NCBI RefSeq assembly: GCF_002240415.1
Contig: NZ_CP020028.1
Location: 5,707,001 to 5,771,000 of the forward strand
Direction of reading: 5' to 3'
Origin: Paenibacillus kribbensis
GTDB taxonomy: Bacteria; Bacillota; Bacilli; Paenibacillales; Paenibacillaceae
DNA length: 64,000 bases
This document shows, one piece after another, positions 48,125-57,902 of this stretch (position 1 is the first letter of the stretch; the number at the start of each line of letters is the position of its first letter). A program made the position numbers and the translations under genes. The notes under the pieces are model-generated. The model saw nothing but the letters and a program-made list of their open reading frames with translations, did no database searches and was not told the origin of the DNA.

Positions 48125-49192
48125 CTATTGTGGTGAACTGTTAAGCAAATCCTCAGCTATTTTTACTAGATCTTCCTTGGTCAGCGGACTGTTCTGGTTA
48201 TCAGATATGTTGTAGTGTAAACGTCTTTTTTCATCGAGCCAGCCCAGTCGGTTTTTTCCTACCTCCAAGGACTTGCTTGTTTCGCTTGCCCTGATGTAAT
48301 AGGCCTTGGTTCCTTTGATCGTCAGTTCCTCAGCCGAATCCTGTCCATTTTGCATCACGATCGTCTTCGTGACTTCAGGAGCGTATTTGGTGACAGTGAT
48401 GTTTACATAGTCGTTTCCTCTCGCATACCGTGCGAAGGAGAAGTCTGATTTGTCCCAGCTTAGCTTCTGAGTAAACAGATTTTCACCTTTCGGTGCGGTT
48501 TCGGCTTGATGCATCAGTTTATCCGTTAAAGCCCGATATTCCTTTTTGTCCATCATCCCAGGATATGCAGCGACTGGATAGACGTATCCGAAATCAAACC
48601 GGTAGCCATCCGGTAGATGAGTGGGATTACGGAATAATGGAGCTTTTGTCCGCTTGATCTCATCCTGCAAGCTGCTGAAGCTAGAAAGTTCGGTCGGTTT
48701 GTATGCAAATAGGACCGGATTAGACAGGTTTCTTTGATTCATAGAATCGTCCTTGATGTAATAGGCGGCATACTCTCCGGGCTGCAAGCGGTCTCTCACC
48801 TCTTCGTTCCACTTTGCGTAGGTGTATGTATACGTTTTGGAGGCGTCCGTTTCGGTAGGTGTTTTGGCAGTACTTAACACGACATCGCCCTTGCTGTTTC
48901 GGAATTCAAGATATTGCGAAGCGGCGTATCCTGTCACAGAGGCGCCTAATACAAAAAGCATGATCATTATGGGGGCGGTGATACGCGGCTGAAAACGCAT
49001 TTTCACAATGAATCCCTTTTGGGGTTTCGCCTTTTGGTAGACATGTTCCATCACTTTGTCAGAGACGTCAAATGCCTGGATTTTTAAAATGTTCTCTGGC
49101 TCGGTCAGTGTGTCCATGTTTTTTAATCCCCTGTCTTGCAAATCGGTGTATTTCAGGCTTTGTTCTTGATTTCTGTTTTGTAATTCACGCAT
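48125..49192 (-). CDS. Anti-sigma factor-like membrane protein
   Basis: 355 aa: cytoplasmic N-terminus (about 1-65), one TM helix (APIMIMLFVLGASVTGYAAS, about 72-92), and a large extracytoplasmic part with a DUF4367-like segment (THLPDGYRFDFGYVYPV; DYVNITVTKYAPE). Starts inside the ECF sigma gene (40-nt overlap) with GAGGAGGAAC upstream, so translation is coupled. Expected to hold the sigma factor at the membrane until a surface signal is sensed. Confidence 0.82.
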   Translation of the reverse strand: MRELQNRNQEQSLKYTDLQDRGLKNMDTLTEPENILKIQAFDVSDKVMEHVYQKAKPQKGFIVKMRFQPRITAPIMIMLFVLGASVTGYAASQYLEFRNSKGDVVLSTAKTPTETDASKTYTYTYAKWNEEVRDRLQPGEYAAYYIKDDSMNQRNLSNPVLFAYKPTELSSFSSLQDEIKRTKAPLFRNPTHLPDGYRFDFGYVYPVAAYPGMMDKKEYRALTDKLMHQAETAPKGENLFTQKLSWDKSDFSFARYARGNDYVNITVTKYAPEVTKTIVMQNGQDSAEELTIKGTKAYYIRASETSKSLEVGKNRLGWLDEKRRLHYNISDNQNSPLTKEDLVKIAEDLLNSSPQ

Positions 49193-49755
49193 TTTTGTTC
49201 CTCCTCTATGGGTTCCATAATTTTTTTGAGCTTTGTTTTTGTTCTGCCGTATTTTTTCTTGATAGCGCCCTCGCTTTTGTTCATGATCTCTCCGATTTCC
49301 CCAAACGATTTTTCTTCAAAAATGCGCAGCACCAGCAAGTTTCGCTCCTCTGCATTCAGTTGGTCCAGCGCCCGGCTCAGCGGTTCACTGAAAAGCTGAC
49401 GTTCCATAACCTGCGCTGCACTGTCTGAAATCATGTTAGCTGAGGTGTATAGGATAGTCCTAAATTTACGCTGTAGATTCCTCCTGCGAATTAGGTTCAG
49501 GCAGTGACGATAAGCCATTTTATACAGCCAGAAGGAGAAGCCCGCTGTGGGCTTGTACATGTTGATTTTCTCAAAAGCATTGACGAAAATATCCTGCACA
49601 GCTTCTTCCGCCTCCTGCTCACTTCCTAATAGCCTCCAGCAGTACACAAAAATCTGACGCTGATGCTCCTTTACAATGTAGGCGTAATCCTGGATTTCAC
49701 CAGCTTGAACTCGTTTGATTCTGTATTCGATTTCCTCATTCAAGGATTTAGGCAC
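49153..49755 (-). CDS. ECF-type RNA polymerase sigma factor
   Basis: 200 aa with sigma region 2 (YIVKEHQRQIFVYCWRLLGS, EAEEAVQDIFVNAFEKI, about 25-85) and region 4 (LNAEERNLLVLRIFEEKSFG, EIGEIMNKSEGAIKKKYGRTK, about 130-180). No region 3, as usual for ECF sigmas. Followed by an overlapping anti-sigma gene. The pair probably controls a cell-envelope regulon; the target promoters cannot be inferred here. Confidence 0.92.
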   Translation of the reverse strand: MPKSLNEEIEYRIKRVQAGEIQDYAYIVKEHQRQIFVYCWRLLGSEQEAEEAVQDIFVNAFEKINMYKPTAGFSFWLYKMAYRHCLNLIRRRNLQRKFRTILYTSANMISDSAAQVMERQLFSEPLSRALDQLNAEERNLLVLRIFEEKSFGEIGEIMNKSEGAIKKKYGRTKTKLKKIMEPIEEEQKCVNYKTEIKNKA

Positions 49756-50235
49756 CTCCTCTGATCAAAAAGAAAACTATATCTGTATAACAAATGAAGA
49801 TGACCAAAAGGGACACCCCTTCTAAAACTATTTAGGTGTTATATCAACTCTCTAAGAGAATACGATAAAGCAGAACGAATGTTTCCATATCCGCATGTGT
49901 GAAAACATGTGTTGCGCACAAAGGGCACCCGGTTGGGTGCCCTTTGAATTTGCTGTTACAGATAGCGTGATGAACCGTACCCTGGTCCGCAAAAATGGCT
50001 GACTCTGTCATCCCGGATACGTAAGAGGTTATAGGAAGCTGGATTTATTCGAAACGATGTATCAAAGGAAGTGCCAGATGTTTAGCTATCTCGCAATGAT
50101 GTAAAGTTTCTTGGGTAAGATCTTTATTTTCACACGTTGCGAGAAACAGCCACTAATTATTATAATTGGGAATGTAAGTGTTTTATTTTTAGGTGAGAGG
50201 TATCAAAAAACTATACGTGTGAGGAGGAAATGATA
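49756..50235 (+). other. Intergenic region between the sigma operon and xylanase
   Basis: About 480 bp, divergent promoters expected at both ends. It holds the hairpin at 49920 followed by GATAGCGTGATGAACCGTAC, which loosely recalls the cassette-end tails. No gene. Confidence 0.4.
49920..49945. terminator. Isolated hairpin, same type as at 31381
   Basis: 11-bp perfect stem AAAGGGCACCC/GGGTGCCCTTT, GGTT loop. It is not next to any gene end on the plus strand and so may be the remains of an element rather than a working terminator. Confidence 0.5.
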
Positions 50236-51192
50236 ATGTTGAGGCTTAAAGTAGGCAAGTTGGTAAGCAGTTTGGCGTTGGCGGGTGTGCTGTTATCGTC
50301 TGTTCTGGTGAATCAGGCTGATGCTGGTCTGGTGAATGGAAGCAAATTCCTCGGAAATGTTATTGCCGGCAGTGTCCCTGCAAGTTACGGAACGTACTGG
50401 AATCAGGTGACGCCGGAGAATTCGACCAAGTGGGGCTCGGTTGAAGGCAGCCGTAACAACATGAACTGGTCGCAGGCCGATACCGCCTACAATTATGCTC
50501 GTAGCAATGGCTTCCCGTTCAAGTTTCACACCTTGGTATGGGGCAGTCAGGAGCCAGGATGGGTAAGCGGACTGTCGGCTGCCGATCAGAAAGCGGAAGT
50601 GACTCAGTGGATCAAAGCAGCCGGCCAGCGCTATCCGAATGCAGCGTTTGTAGATGTGGTGAATGAGCCGCTGCATGCGAAGCCGTCCTTCCGCAATGCT
50701 ATTGGCGGTGATGGATCGACCGGATGGGATTGGGTCATATGGTCGTTCCAACAGGCTAGACAAGCTTTTCCGAATTCCAAGCTGCTTATCAATGAATATG
50801 GAATTATCAGCGATCCTTCATTAACCGATCAATATGTCAATATTATTAATCAGCTCAAGAGTAGAGGCTTGATTGACGGAATTGGCATTCAATGCCACCA
50901 GTTCAATATGGATACCGTCTCAGTCAACACGATGAACACTGTACTGAACAAGCTAGCGGCAACAGGGTTGCCAATCTATGTGTCGGAACTGGATATAACT
51001 GGTGATGACAACACCCAACTTGCCAGATACAAGGAGAAGTTCCCGGTACTCTGGCAGCATCCTTCAGTGAAGGGGGTTACGCTCTGGGGGTATATCCAGG
51101 GACAAACCTGGAAGGCGAACACACATCTGCTGAATTCAAACGGCACGGAACGCCCCGCGCTTCAATGGTTGAGACAATATCTGCGCAGTTAG
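50236..51192 (+). CDS. Secreted GH10 endo-1,4-beta-xylanase
   Basis: 318 aa from ATG 50236 (GAGGAGG 8 nt upstream; the ATG at 50230 is too close). Signal peptide to about residue 30 (VNQADA). Single GH10 barrel with acid/base E144 in DVVNEPLH and nucleophile E251 in YVSELDIT; the substrate-binding motifs FHTLVWGSQEPGW and VTLWGYIQGQTW are present. No binding module. Cleaves xylan backbone outside the cell. Terminator at 51273. Confidence 0.96.
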   Translation: MLRLKVGKLVSSLALAGVLLSSVLVNQADAGLVNGSKFLGNVIAGSVPASYGTYWNQVTPENSTKWGSVEGSRNNMNWSQADTAYNYARSNGFPFKFHTLVWGSQEPGWVSGLSAADQKAEVTQWIKAAGQRYPNAAFVDVVNEPLHAKPSFRNAIGGDGSTGWDWVIWSFQQARQAFPNSKLLINEYGIISDPSLTDQYVNIINQLKSRGLIDGIGIQCHQFNMDTVSVNTMNTVLNKLAATGLPIYVSELDITGDDNTQLARYKEKFPVLWQHPSVKGVTLWGYIQGQTWKANTHLLNSNGTERPALQWLRQYLRS

Positions 51193-51272
51193 TGCCATGG
51201 GCGAGGCCTTGAAGGAAAACAGTGTGCATCATTTAGGTTGGCACGCATATTTGCTCATTTCCCTTAATGTAC

Positions 51273-51316
51273 AACAAGCGTCTGAACGAATTCTACTCGC
51301 TCAGACGCTTGTTTAT
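51273..51316. terminator. Terminator between xylanase and Nudix genes
   Basis: 13-bp perfect stem AACAAGCGTCTGA/TCAGACGCTTGTT with a T-rich tail; converging genes may share it. Confidence 0.85.
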
Positions 51317-51339
51317 TTCGATGACTCTGCATATATAAT

Positions 51340-52281
51340 CTAAGAAATATCACCTAACTCTCTATAAACGATCTTCCCCATGCTGAGCGCTGCTTTCACC
51401 ATTTCATCTGCGCCTTGTGAAGGGCCTCCAACACGAAGAACGGCATCACAATACTTCAAGAGTCGAACAGAGGATGGATGAAATATACGATTAAAGATTT
51501 CGTCTCCGATTCTTTGTGATCCCGCTTTCTCGATTAATGGGAGTGCATACCATTCACCAAGTATAGGTAAATGACCGGCCTCGTATACTTTAAGTGCAAT
51601 ATCATTCATAAAATCTATGTTCCGTTGAATCAAATGTGGATCGTCTCCCGTCCCTGAACGATAAGGGCCGGCTATGAGTATATGCTGCTGACTTGGAACG
51701 GGGTCCAGTAGCCGGTTTATTTGAGCATATTGTAGCAGCAGCATCGTTTTTGCGTCTTTAATCTCGCCTTCTTTTATCATTTCGAGTGCTTGCTGGAAAG
51801 GAATTTCCATTACTTCGATGTTTTCTTGCTCTTCAGCAACCCCTCCTCCCTCTCCTACCTTCATGGTGGGCGTGTATTCTGCAACAAAAAAATGTAAAAT
51901 TTCCGTTACGGAACCTGGCGACATGTAGGCCTCGCAGATTTTTTGTACTTTTGTCACTCTGTAACCGGTCTCTTCCTCGGCCTCCCGGCGTATGCTGTCT
52001 TCTGCGCTTTCCTTGTCTAACAATCCGGCGCAAGCTTCAATTAATAACCCCGTCTCGTTCCCGTTCAGATAAGTCGGTATCCGAAACTGTCGCGTCAAAA
52101 TTACGGTATGCTGCTCCCGATTATAGAGCAGAATGGTTGCCCCGTTCCCACGGTCATATGATTCCCGGGCCTGGCTTTTCCAAGAGCCGTCCTTTGCTTC
52201 GCTCATGTAAGTAATTTTCTTAAGCACATACCAGTTATCGGACAAAATTTCTTCGTTTACAATTCTGATTTTCGGATTCAT
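51340..52281 (-). CDS. NudK-type Nudix hydrolase fused to a DUF4406 (nucleotide-sugar/deoxyribosyltransferase-like) domain
   Basis: 313 aa from ATG 52281 (AGGGG 9 nt upstream). Residues 1-200 match the GDP-mannose pyrophosphatase NudK group, with a Nudix box ending [10 protein letters not shown] at about 98-107 and EACAGLLD before it. Residues about 205-313 ([52 protein letters not shown]) look like DUF4406, related to nucleoside 2-deoxyribosyltransferase folds. The fusion suggests nucleotide or nucleotide-sugar salvage. Both halves look complete. Confidence 0.82.
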   Translation of the reverse strand: MNPKIRIVNEEILSDNWYVLKKITYMSEAKDGSWKSQARESYDRGNGATILLYNREQHTVILTRQFRIPTYLNGNETGLLIEACAGLLDKESAEDSIRREAEEETGYRVTKVQKICEAYMSPGSVTEILHFFVAEYTPTMKVGEGGGVAEEQENIEVMEIPFQQALEMIKEGEIKDAKTMLLLQYAQINRLLDPVPSQQHILIAGPYRSGTGDDPHLIQRNIDFMNDIALKVYEAGHLPILGEWYALPLIEKAGSQRIGDEIFNRIFHPSSVRLLKYCDAVLRVGGPSQGADEMVKAALSMGKIVYRELGDIS

Positions 52282-52401
52282 TCCAAGTATCCCCTCTCTT
52301 TCGATGGCTCTCATTATATTGGGTTACGTTACGTCAACTGCAAGACTTTTTTTGCCCAATCCACAAAAGAGATAATTACTATAGAACAGTCCTGAATAGC
52401 A

Positions 52402-53610
52402 TTATTTACGTGCAAGGAAAAAACCGGAATCCATCGTAATCCGAATAGTTCCATCAAGATTCAGTTTGTTTTGAATAAATGCAATGAATTGCTCCAGTTT
52501 TGTATTAACCAGTATATTTCTTGCATTCATAGGTGTTGATGTTATATAGCTCAATAGCGGCTGTACTTCGTCTACAATTAAATGATCTTTATAACGTATT
52601 GACTTAACTTCCGAGAAATTTTTTAATAGTAGTTCTTGTCCATTGTAAAGTTCGAACCGCTTCATAATAGGATCTAGTACCTTAATCTCTGGATCGAATG
52701 ATTGTGCGATCAGGTCAATTTCATGCAAGTGGCTTTTACTCATCGTGGATGCATAGAAAAGTGCCTTTGGTTTCATCACACGGTATATTTCGGAGACTGC
52801 CTTTGGAATATCCGGCACATGATACAGCATGTGATTGGCGATCACGATATCGAATTCTTCGTTGTGAAAAGGAATCGACTGAACGTCGGCTACAACGAAT
52901 TTGATTTGCCCTGTCGTGTCACGGATATTTTTGCGAGCTTCTTCCAACATACCGGGTGAAAGATCGGTGAGTGTTATTTTCCATGATTCAGATATTCTGT
53001 CCGCATTCCTAGACCATAAAGTTCCATCTCCACAACCTATTTCTAAAATTCTGATATTCGATCGATTGCCTAAATGTTCAAAAAACCATCGATGCCATCC
53101 CTGTTTATTCACGCCGCATTTTTCATATAATTCAATTCTAGTTTGTAACCGATTTGCCGTGTGGTACTGCTCCACCCAATCCTTCTCTATGTGTACCGCA
53201 TGAATAAGCTCAGCCAGTGCCATCCAATCCACGTGTTCTTCCCCTGTATGAATTAACTTTTCTATAGCTTCGTCTATAGCTTTAAAAACGAATTGCAGAT
53301 GAGCTGTCTTTTGTAAAATGATCTCTCGTTGCATTTTTAATGAGCTTCGCAGATCCTGTTCCTGAATGTGGCTTTCCGTTACCATTTGTTTAATATCAAT
53401 AAGCGTTAAACCGAGATACTTTAACGTTTGTATCTTTTGCAGCTTAATCAAATCCAGCTTGTTATACATCCGTTGTGAAGCTTGACCGTAATTCGAAGGC
53501 TTTAACAAACCTATCTGATCATAATATCTTAATGTTCTCACGGTAAGACCTGTTTGCTTTGATATCTGACCCGTAGTAAAATACTCATTTTTCTGCTCTC
53601 GGGATGGCAT
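52402..53610 (-). CDS. MerR-family regulator fused to a SAM-dependent methyltransferase
   Basis: 402 aa. N-terminal MerR winged HTH (about 10-78: FTTGQISKQTGLTVRTLRYY), linker coiled coil (about 85-118), then a class I methyltransferase with motif I ILEIGCGDGTLW (188-199), LTDLSPGML, and FDIVIANHMLYHVPD, extending to the C-terminus. GAGGAG precedes ATG. The methyltransferase replaces the usual effector domain, so the enzyme substrate could itself be the regulatory ligand, or the enzyme may detoxify the compound sensed (inference). Confidence 0.88.
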   Translation of the reverse strand: MPSREQKNEYFTTGQISKQTGLTVRTLRYYDQIGLLKPSNYGQASQRMYNKLDLIKLQKIQTLKYLGLTLIDIKQMVTESHIQEQDLRSSLKMQREIILQKTAHLQFVFKAIDEAIEKLIHTGEEHVDWMALAELIHAVHIEKDWVEQYHTANRLQTRIELYEKCGVNKQGWHRWFFEHLGNRSNIRILEIGCGDGTLWSRNADRISESWKITLTDLSPGMLEEARKNIRDTTGQIKFVVADVQSIPFHNEEFDIVIANHMLYHVPDIPKAVSEIYRVMKPKALFYASTMSKSHLHEIDLIAQSFDPEIKVLDPIMKRFELYNGQELLLKNFSEVKSIRYKDHLIVDEVQPLLSYITSTPMNARNILVNTKLEQFIAFIQNKLNLDGTIRITMDSGFFLARK

Positions 53611-53702
53611 GGTCTCTCCTCAGTTCTTATCTTAATTTCCCTAAAGGATTTTTTGTTGGTTTAACAGTTCCCTCCTCTAGCCCTTTTTTTGTCATGAAGC
53701 TT

Positions 53703-55148
53703 CTATTTATTCCCCTTGCGCACCTTTAACAGCTTACCTTTTACGGTCGTATTTTTCATAATCTCAAGTACAAGTGGTCCCTTGCCATTCAGAATTTCAA
53801 CGTCTGTTACATGATCGAAAATTGTAATAATCCCTATATCGTCTGCTGTCACCCCGTCAAGCTTAGCGATTGTCCCAACAAAGTCTACGGCTCTAAGTTT
53901 CTTCTTCTTGCCGCCATTGAAGTTAAGTTTCATAATCTGTTGGTTTAATTGCTCGCGCTTATCTTTTTTCAGTTTAATTTTAACATGTAGCTTCTGTTCA
54001 AAATCTTCTCTACAGCGATCGATAGCCTCCTCTGAGGGGGCTTTTACCGGTGAAATCGCAAATCCAATATATGCTTCAATATCGGCTAATCGTTTGCTAT
54101 CCTTCGGAGTGACTATGGTAATTGCTTTACCCGTCTTGCCTGCACGTCCCGTACGTCCGGTGCGATGAACATAGCTCTCCTTCTCAAGGGGAACATCGTA
54201 ATTAATGACATGGGTGATATTCGTGATATCGATGCCCCGGGCGGCTACATCTGTCGCAATCAAGTAACGAAATTGCCCCCTTCGGAACGCATTCATCACC
54301 TCGAATCTTTCTTCTTGCTCCATACCCCCATGAATGCGATCACATGGATAATCGAGATCGGCCAATTCCCTGAATAATATATCGACATTCTCCTGCGTGC
54401 GACAGAAAATAATACAGCTGTCAGGATTCTCAACAATGAGCAGATTTTGAAGCAGCAACAGCTTGTCCGTCTCCATCACCTGAATAAGAGAGTGGTCAAT
54501 GGTGGCTGTCGTGATACCGGTCGCTTTAATTTCAATGTTAACAGGATGATCCATATACTTGCGTGACAGTTGGTCCACATCGTCAGGAAAAGTAGCGGAA
54601 AATAACATCGTAACCCTGTCGCTAGGCAGCGCCTGAATGATTGACTGAACTTGCTCAATAAAGCCCATATTCAGCATCTCATCAGCCTCATCAATAACAA
54701 GATAGGCCATCCGTTCTAGCGATAGCGTGCCTCGCTCAATATGGTCCAATACACGCCCTGGCGTACCTACAACTATATGCGTTCTTTGTTTTAACTCAGC
54801 CTTCTGTATATGAAAAGGATGCTTCCCATAAAGAGACGTCACTTTTATCCGCTTAAAGCGTCCAATATTGGTGATGTCTTCTTTGACCTGCAATGCGAGT
54901 TCACGGGTTGGCGTTAAGATTAAAGCTTGAGGCTTATTCTCATTCCAATCTACTAACTCGCAAAGTGGAATACCATATGCCGCTGTTTTGCCGCTACCTG
55001 TCTGTGATTTGACGACAAGGTCCTTCTTCACAAGGGCAACTGGGATGACTTCCGTCTGAACTTTTGTTGGCGTCTCATAGCCCAGGCTATTCAGCGCTCT
55101 CACGATTTCTTCACTTAATGGATAATCTGTAAAATGCCTCTGACTCAT
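53703..55148 (-). CDS. dbpA: DEAD-box RNA helicase DbpA/YxiN
   Basis: 481 aa from ATG 55148 (AGAGGT upstream; the longer frame adds 19 unconserved residues). RecA-like domains carry SQTGSGKT (about 48-55), PTREL, VGTPGR, DEAD, SAT, and HRTGRTGR. The C-terminal about 75 residues form the DbpA RNA-binding RRM ([20 protein letters not shown]), which binds hairpin 92 of 23S rRNA, so a role in 50S ribosome assembly is expected. Length matches B. subtilis YxiN. Apparently monocistronic. Confidence 0.95.
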   Translation of the reverse strand: MSQRHFTDYPLSEEIVRALNSLGYETPTKVQTEVIPVALVKKDLVVKSQTGSGKTAAYGIPLCELVDWNENKPQALILTPTRELALQVKEDITNIGRFKRIKVTSLYGKHPFHIQKAELKQRTHIVVGTPGRVLDHIERGTLSLERMAYLVIDEADEMLNMGFIEQVQSIIQALPSDRVTMLFSATFPDDVDQLSRKYMDHPVNIEIKATGITTATIDHSLIQVMETDKLLLLQNLLIVENPDSCIIFCRTQENVDILFRELADLDYPCDRIHGGMEQEERFEVMNAFRRGQFRYLIATDVAARGIDITNITHVINYDVPLEKESYVHRTGRTGRAGKTGKAITIVTPKDSKRLADIEAYIGFAISPVKAPSEEAIDRCREDFEQKLHVKIKLKKDKREQLNQQIMKLNFNGGKKKKLRAVDFVGTIAKLDGVTADDIGIITIFDHVTDVEILNGKGPLVLEIMKNTTVKGKLLKVRKGNK

Positions 55149-55331
55149 TTTCAACCTCTTCTGCGCTGTATTTGAATACCTATACCTATACCCATAGGAT
55201 TTCATTGTGCATCTAACTTATACTCGTATAGTATACTCTATGGAAATGATTTGATCCCATGACTTCCTATATGTATGAATACATCATTGCAGCATTTTTG
55301 ACTATATACTAAACCCATAACTTTAATCGAC

Positions 55332-55360
55332 TTGAAATAAAACCGTCTGGACGGTATAAT
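55332..55360 (+). promoter_or_regulatory. Promoter with embedded TetR operator
   Basis: TTGAAA (-35), 17-nt spacer, TATAAT (-10). The spacer holds ACCGTC-TG-GACGGT (55342-55355), a perfect 14-bp palindrome ending on the first base of the -10 box. This is a textbook site for autorepression by the TetR protein encoded directly downstream. Confidence 0.85.
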
Positions 55361-55377
55361 AAAGTGGGTGATGAAAA

Positions 55378-55929
55378 ATGAATACTAATAAAAAAGAGTT
55401 AAAAAGAGAACTAATCCTTAAAGCCGCCTCACTGATTGTGCATGAAGAAGGAGTAGAAAAATTAACTTTAGAAGCCGTTGCTAAGAAGGCAGGGATCAGT
55501 AAAGGAGGATTGCTTTACCATTTTCCGAATAAAGATGCGCTGATTCTGGGCATGGTTGAACAACTATCGACCAGCTTTGTCACCGAATTTAATGAGCGGG
55601 CAGAAAATGACATGCATTCCAAAGGAAGATGGACTCGTGCTTATATGAATACATCATTGTCTGGAAACCATGGCGAAAATGACCTGTATACCGCTCTCTC
55701 TGCAGCTCATTTTACTAACCCTCAAATGCTAGAACTACTTCAGGATGAGTATGCGAACATCCAAAATAAAATCGAAAACGATGAATTAGATCCGGTTCGT
55801 TCTACGATGGTTCGATTGGTTATAGACGGTTTGTGGTTTGCGGAAATGTTTGGGCTTGCTCCTCCCAATGAAGAATTGAGGCAAAAAATGATGGAAGAAT
55901 TGAAAACATATATAAAGGAGAATGAATAA
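55378..55929 (+). CDS. TetR-family repressor
   Basis: 183 aa with N-terminal TetR HTH (about 10-55: LILKAASLIVHEEGVEKLTL, AGISKGGLLYHFPNKDALI) and a C-terminal ligand domain ending in LVIDGLWFAEMFGL, as in QacR/YhgD-like regulators. It is 18 nt downstream of a promoter carrying a palindromic operator. Its stop overlaps the start of the SMR transporter gene by one base, so it most likely represses this efflux operon until an efflux substrate binds. Confidence 0.93.
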   Translation: MNTNKKELKRELILKAASLIVHEEGVEKLTLEAVAKKAGISKGGLLYHFPNKDALILGMVEQLSTSFVTEFNERAENDMHSKGRWTRAYMNTSLSGNHGENDLYTALSAAHFTNPQMLELLQDEYANIQNKIENDELDPVRSTMVRLVIDGLWFAEMFGLAPPNEELRQKMMEELKTYIKENE

Positions 55930-56300
55930 TGGCTTATCTTTTCTTGGCGATTTCTATTGTTGGTGAACTGATTGGAACTTCAATGCTTAAGGCTTCAGAA
56001 GGATTTACCAGACTGTATCCGACTCTATTCACGATTGTTGCGTTTGTTATCTCTTTCTTCTTTATCTCTCTATCCCTTAAGACGCTACCGTTAAATATGA
56101 CTTATGCCATCTGGTCAGGTGTAGGAGCCGTTGCGACAACGCTGATTTCAGTATTGATTTGGAAGGAAAAAATCAATACAGGGAGTGTCGTAGGTATTGC
56201 TTTAATTGTTATTGGCGTGGTGGTATTGAACCTGTTTGGTGCAGGACACGGTGAGGCAAAAGGTACAACAGAAGCAACTAGTTCAATCGTTCAAAGATGA
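55929..56300 (+). CDS. Small multidrug resistance (SMR) transporter
   Basis: 123 aa with four TM helices; the essential membrane glutamate is E13 in VGELIGTSMLK, and the YAIWSGVGAV (helix 3) and GIALIVIGVVVLNL (helix 4) signatures are present. A drug/proton antiporter for quaternary ammonium compounds or guanidinium-type substrates, acting as a dimer. Single gene rather than an EbrAB pair, so a homodimer is expected. The C-terminal 15 residues are an extra polar tail. Confidence 0.92.
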   Translation: MAYLFLAISIVGELIGTSMLKASEGFTRLYPTLFTIVAFVISFFFISLSLKTLPLNMTYAIWSGVGAVATTLISVLIWKEKINTGSVVGIALIVIGVVVLNLFGAGHGEAKGTTEATSSIVQR

Positions 56301-56326
56301 GATAATAGGAAAATGTATTCAAAAGG

Positions 56327-56367
56327 AGAGCCCTAATGAAGGGAAAGAACCACTTCACTAGGGCTCT
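56327..56367. terminator. Shared terminator between the SMR gene and gntZ
   Basis: AGAGCCCTA/TAGGGCTCT outer stem plus TGAAG/CTTCA inner stem across one mismatch; lies between converging gene ends. Confidence 0.75.
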
Positions 56368-56389
56368 GGAGATTTACTACGACTATCGA

Positions 56390-57793
56390 TCACTGCCAGT
56401 TTGTATGAAAGAATCCTGCCAAATCATTTCGTTCATAAGTGTGGGCACCAAAATAATCTCTTTGTGCTTGCAAAAGGTTAGCATTTGAAATGCCTGTCCG
56501 GTAACTATCGTAATAAGTAAGTGAAGCACTTAAACATGGAAACGAAGTACCCGAATTAATGCCCTCACAGACAACTTTTCGCAATCCTGTTTGATATTCT
56601 TTAACCTTTTCAGCGAAATATGGGGCGATTAATAGATTAGCCAGATTCGGCTGTTCTTGATATGTTTCGCTTATTACGTTTAAAAATTCTGCGCGAATGA
56701 TGCAACCACCACGGAAAATAAGGGCAATATCTTTTAAAGGCAACTCCCATCCGTAAAGTTCAGAAGTCATTTTATATTGTATAAATCCTTGAGTGTAGGC
56801 ACAAATTTTACCCATATAAAAAGCTTGTCTAATGTACTCAATCCACAAATCTTTATCTAAACTCCGCTGACCAATCTCTGGGCCTGTCAGGATATTTTCT
56901 GCATAAACCCGTTCCTCTTTTAAAGAGGAGATGTAACGGGCAAACAATGACTCTGTAATAATGGATGCTGGGATCCCATGATCAATTGCTTGAATGCTTG
57001 TCCATTTACCTGTGCCTTTTTGCCCTGTTTTATCAAGAATCACATCGACTAGTGGCAAGCCTGTTATTTCATCTTTTTTCCGTAAAATCTCTGCTGTGAT
57101 TTGGAGTAAATAGCTTTTCAGTTCCCCTTGATTCCATATTTCAAAGATGTCAGCAATTTCATTCACTGATAAACATAACTTTTTTCTTAAAAATGTATAG
57201 GTTTCTGCGATTAATTGCATATCTGCATACTCGATTCCGTTATGTACCATTTTTACAAAGTGACCGGATCCTTTTGGACCCATATAAACACAGCAAGGGT
57301 CTCCGTCCACTTGGGCTGCAATTTTTGTTAGAATAGGAGATGCCTTTTCATATACGTCTTTATCTCCACCAGGCATGATCGAAGGTCCTTTTAAAGCCCC
57401 AACTTCACCGCCGGAAATACCGATTCCTAAATAACCGATTCCTTTTGACTTCAATTCATCATATCTACGTTCCGTATCTTTGTAATGGGAGTTCCCACCG
57501 TCCATGATCACATCGCCTGCTTCAAGAAAGGGTAGTAATGTATCTATCACCGAATCGACCGGTTTGCCCGCTGTTACCATAAGGAAGATTTTTCTTGGGG
57601 TTTCTAAGGAGTAAACAAAATCTTGAATTTCGTAGTAGGGATGGATGGATTGACCTTCATTTTTGTTTACAAGATTATCGGTTAAATCCCTCGTATAATT
57701 ATAGACAGCCACTTGCTCACCTTTACCAGCCATGTTTAAAGCGATATTACTGCCCATTACCCCTAAACCGATGACACCAATTGTATTGAACAT
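56390..57793 (-). CDS. gntZ: 6-phosphogluconate dehydrogenase, decarboxylating
   Basis: 467 aa with the N-terminal NADP-binding fold (IGVIGLGVMGSNIALNMAGK), catalytic region (IMPGG, KMVHNGIEYADMQLIAE) and C-terminal helical domain ending DYFGAHTYERNDLAGFFHTN. Oxidises 6-phosphogluconate to ribulose-5-phosphate and CO2. Last gene of a gntR-gntK-gntP-gntZ operon in the same order as B. subtilis, 109 nt after gntP; it completes use of gluconate via the pentose phosphate pathway. Confidence 0.95.
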   Translation of the reverse strand: MFNTIGVIGLGVMGSNIALNMAGKGEQVAVYNYTRDLTDNLVNKNEGQSIHPYYEIQDFVYSLETPRKIFLMVTAGKPVDSVIDTLLPFLEAGDVIMDGGNSHYKDTERRYDELKSKGIGYLGIGISGGEVGALKGPSIMPGGDKDVYEKASPILTKIAAQVDGDPCCVYMGPKGSGHFVKMVHNGIEYADMQLIAETYTFLRKKLCLSVNEIADIFEIWNQGELKSYLLQITAEILRKKDEITGLPLVDVILDKTGQKGTGKWTSIQAIDHGIPASIITESLFARYISSLKEERVYAENILTGPEIGQRSLDKDLWIEYIRQAFYMGKICAYTQGFIQYKMTSELYGWELPLKDIALIFRGGCIIRAEFLNVISETYQEQPNLANLLIAPYFAEKVKEYQTGLRKVVCEGINSGTSFPCLSASLTYYDSYRTGISNANLLQAQRDYFGAHTYERNDLAGFFHTNWQ

Positions 57794-57902
57794 TTCTTCC
57801 TGCTCCTTTTATTTGAAATGAATAGGCAGTAAATCCACACTTATAGACTTAGAGGATTCTAAGAAAAGATAAGCGGGGGATCTACCGCCCGGAAATCATG
57901 GT

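Noticed and set aside
49920..49985. Hairpin plus GATAGCGTGATGAACCGTAC as a fourth cassette end
   Set aside because: The hairpin matches the one at 31381, but the tail keeps only part of the pattern and lacks the TATCATAA core, so it is noted rather than counted.
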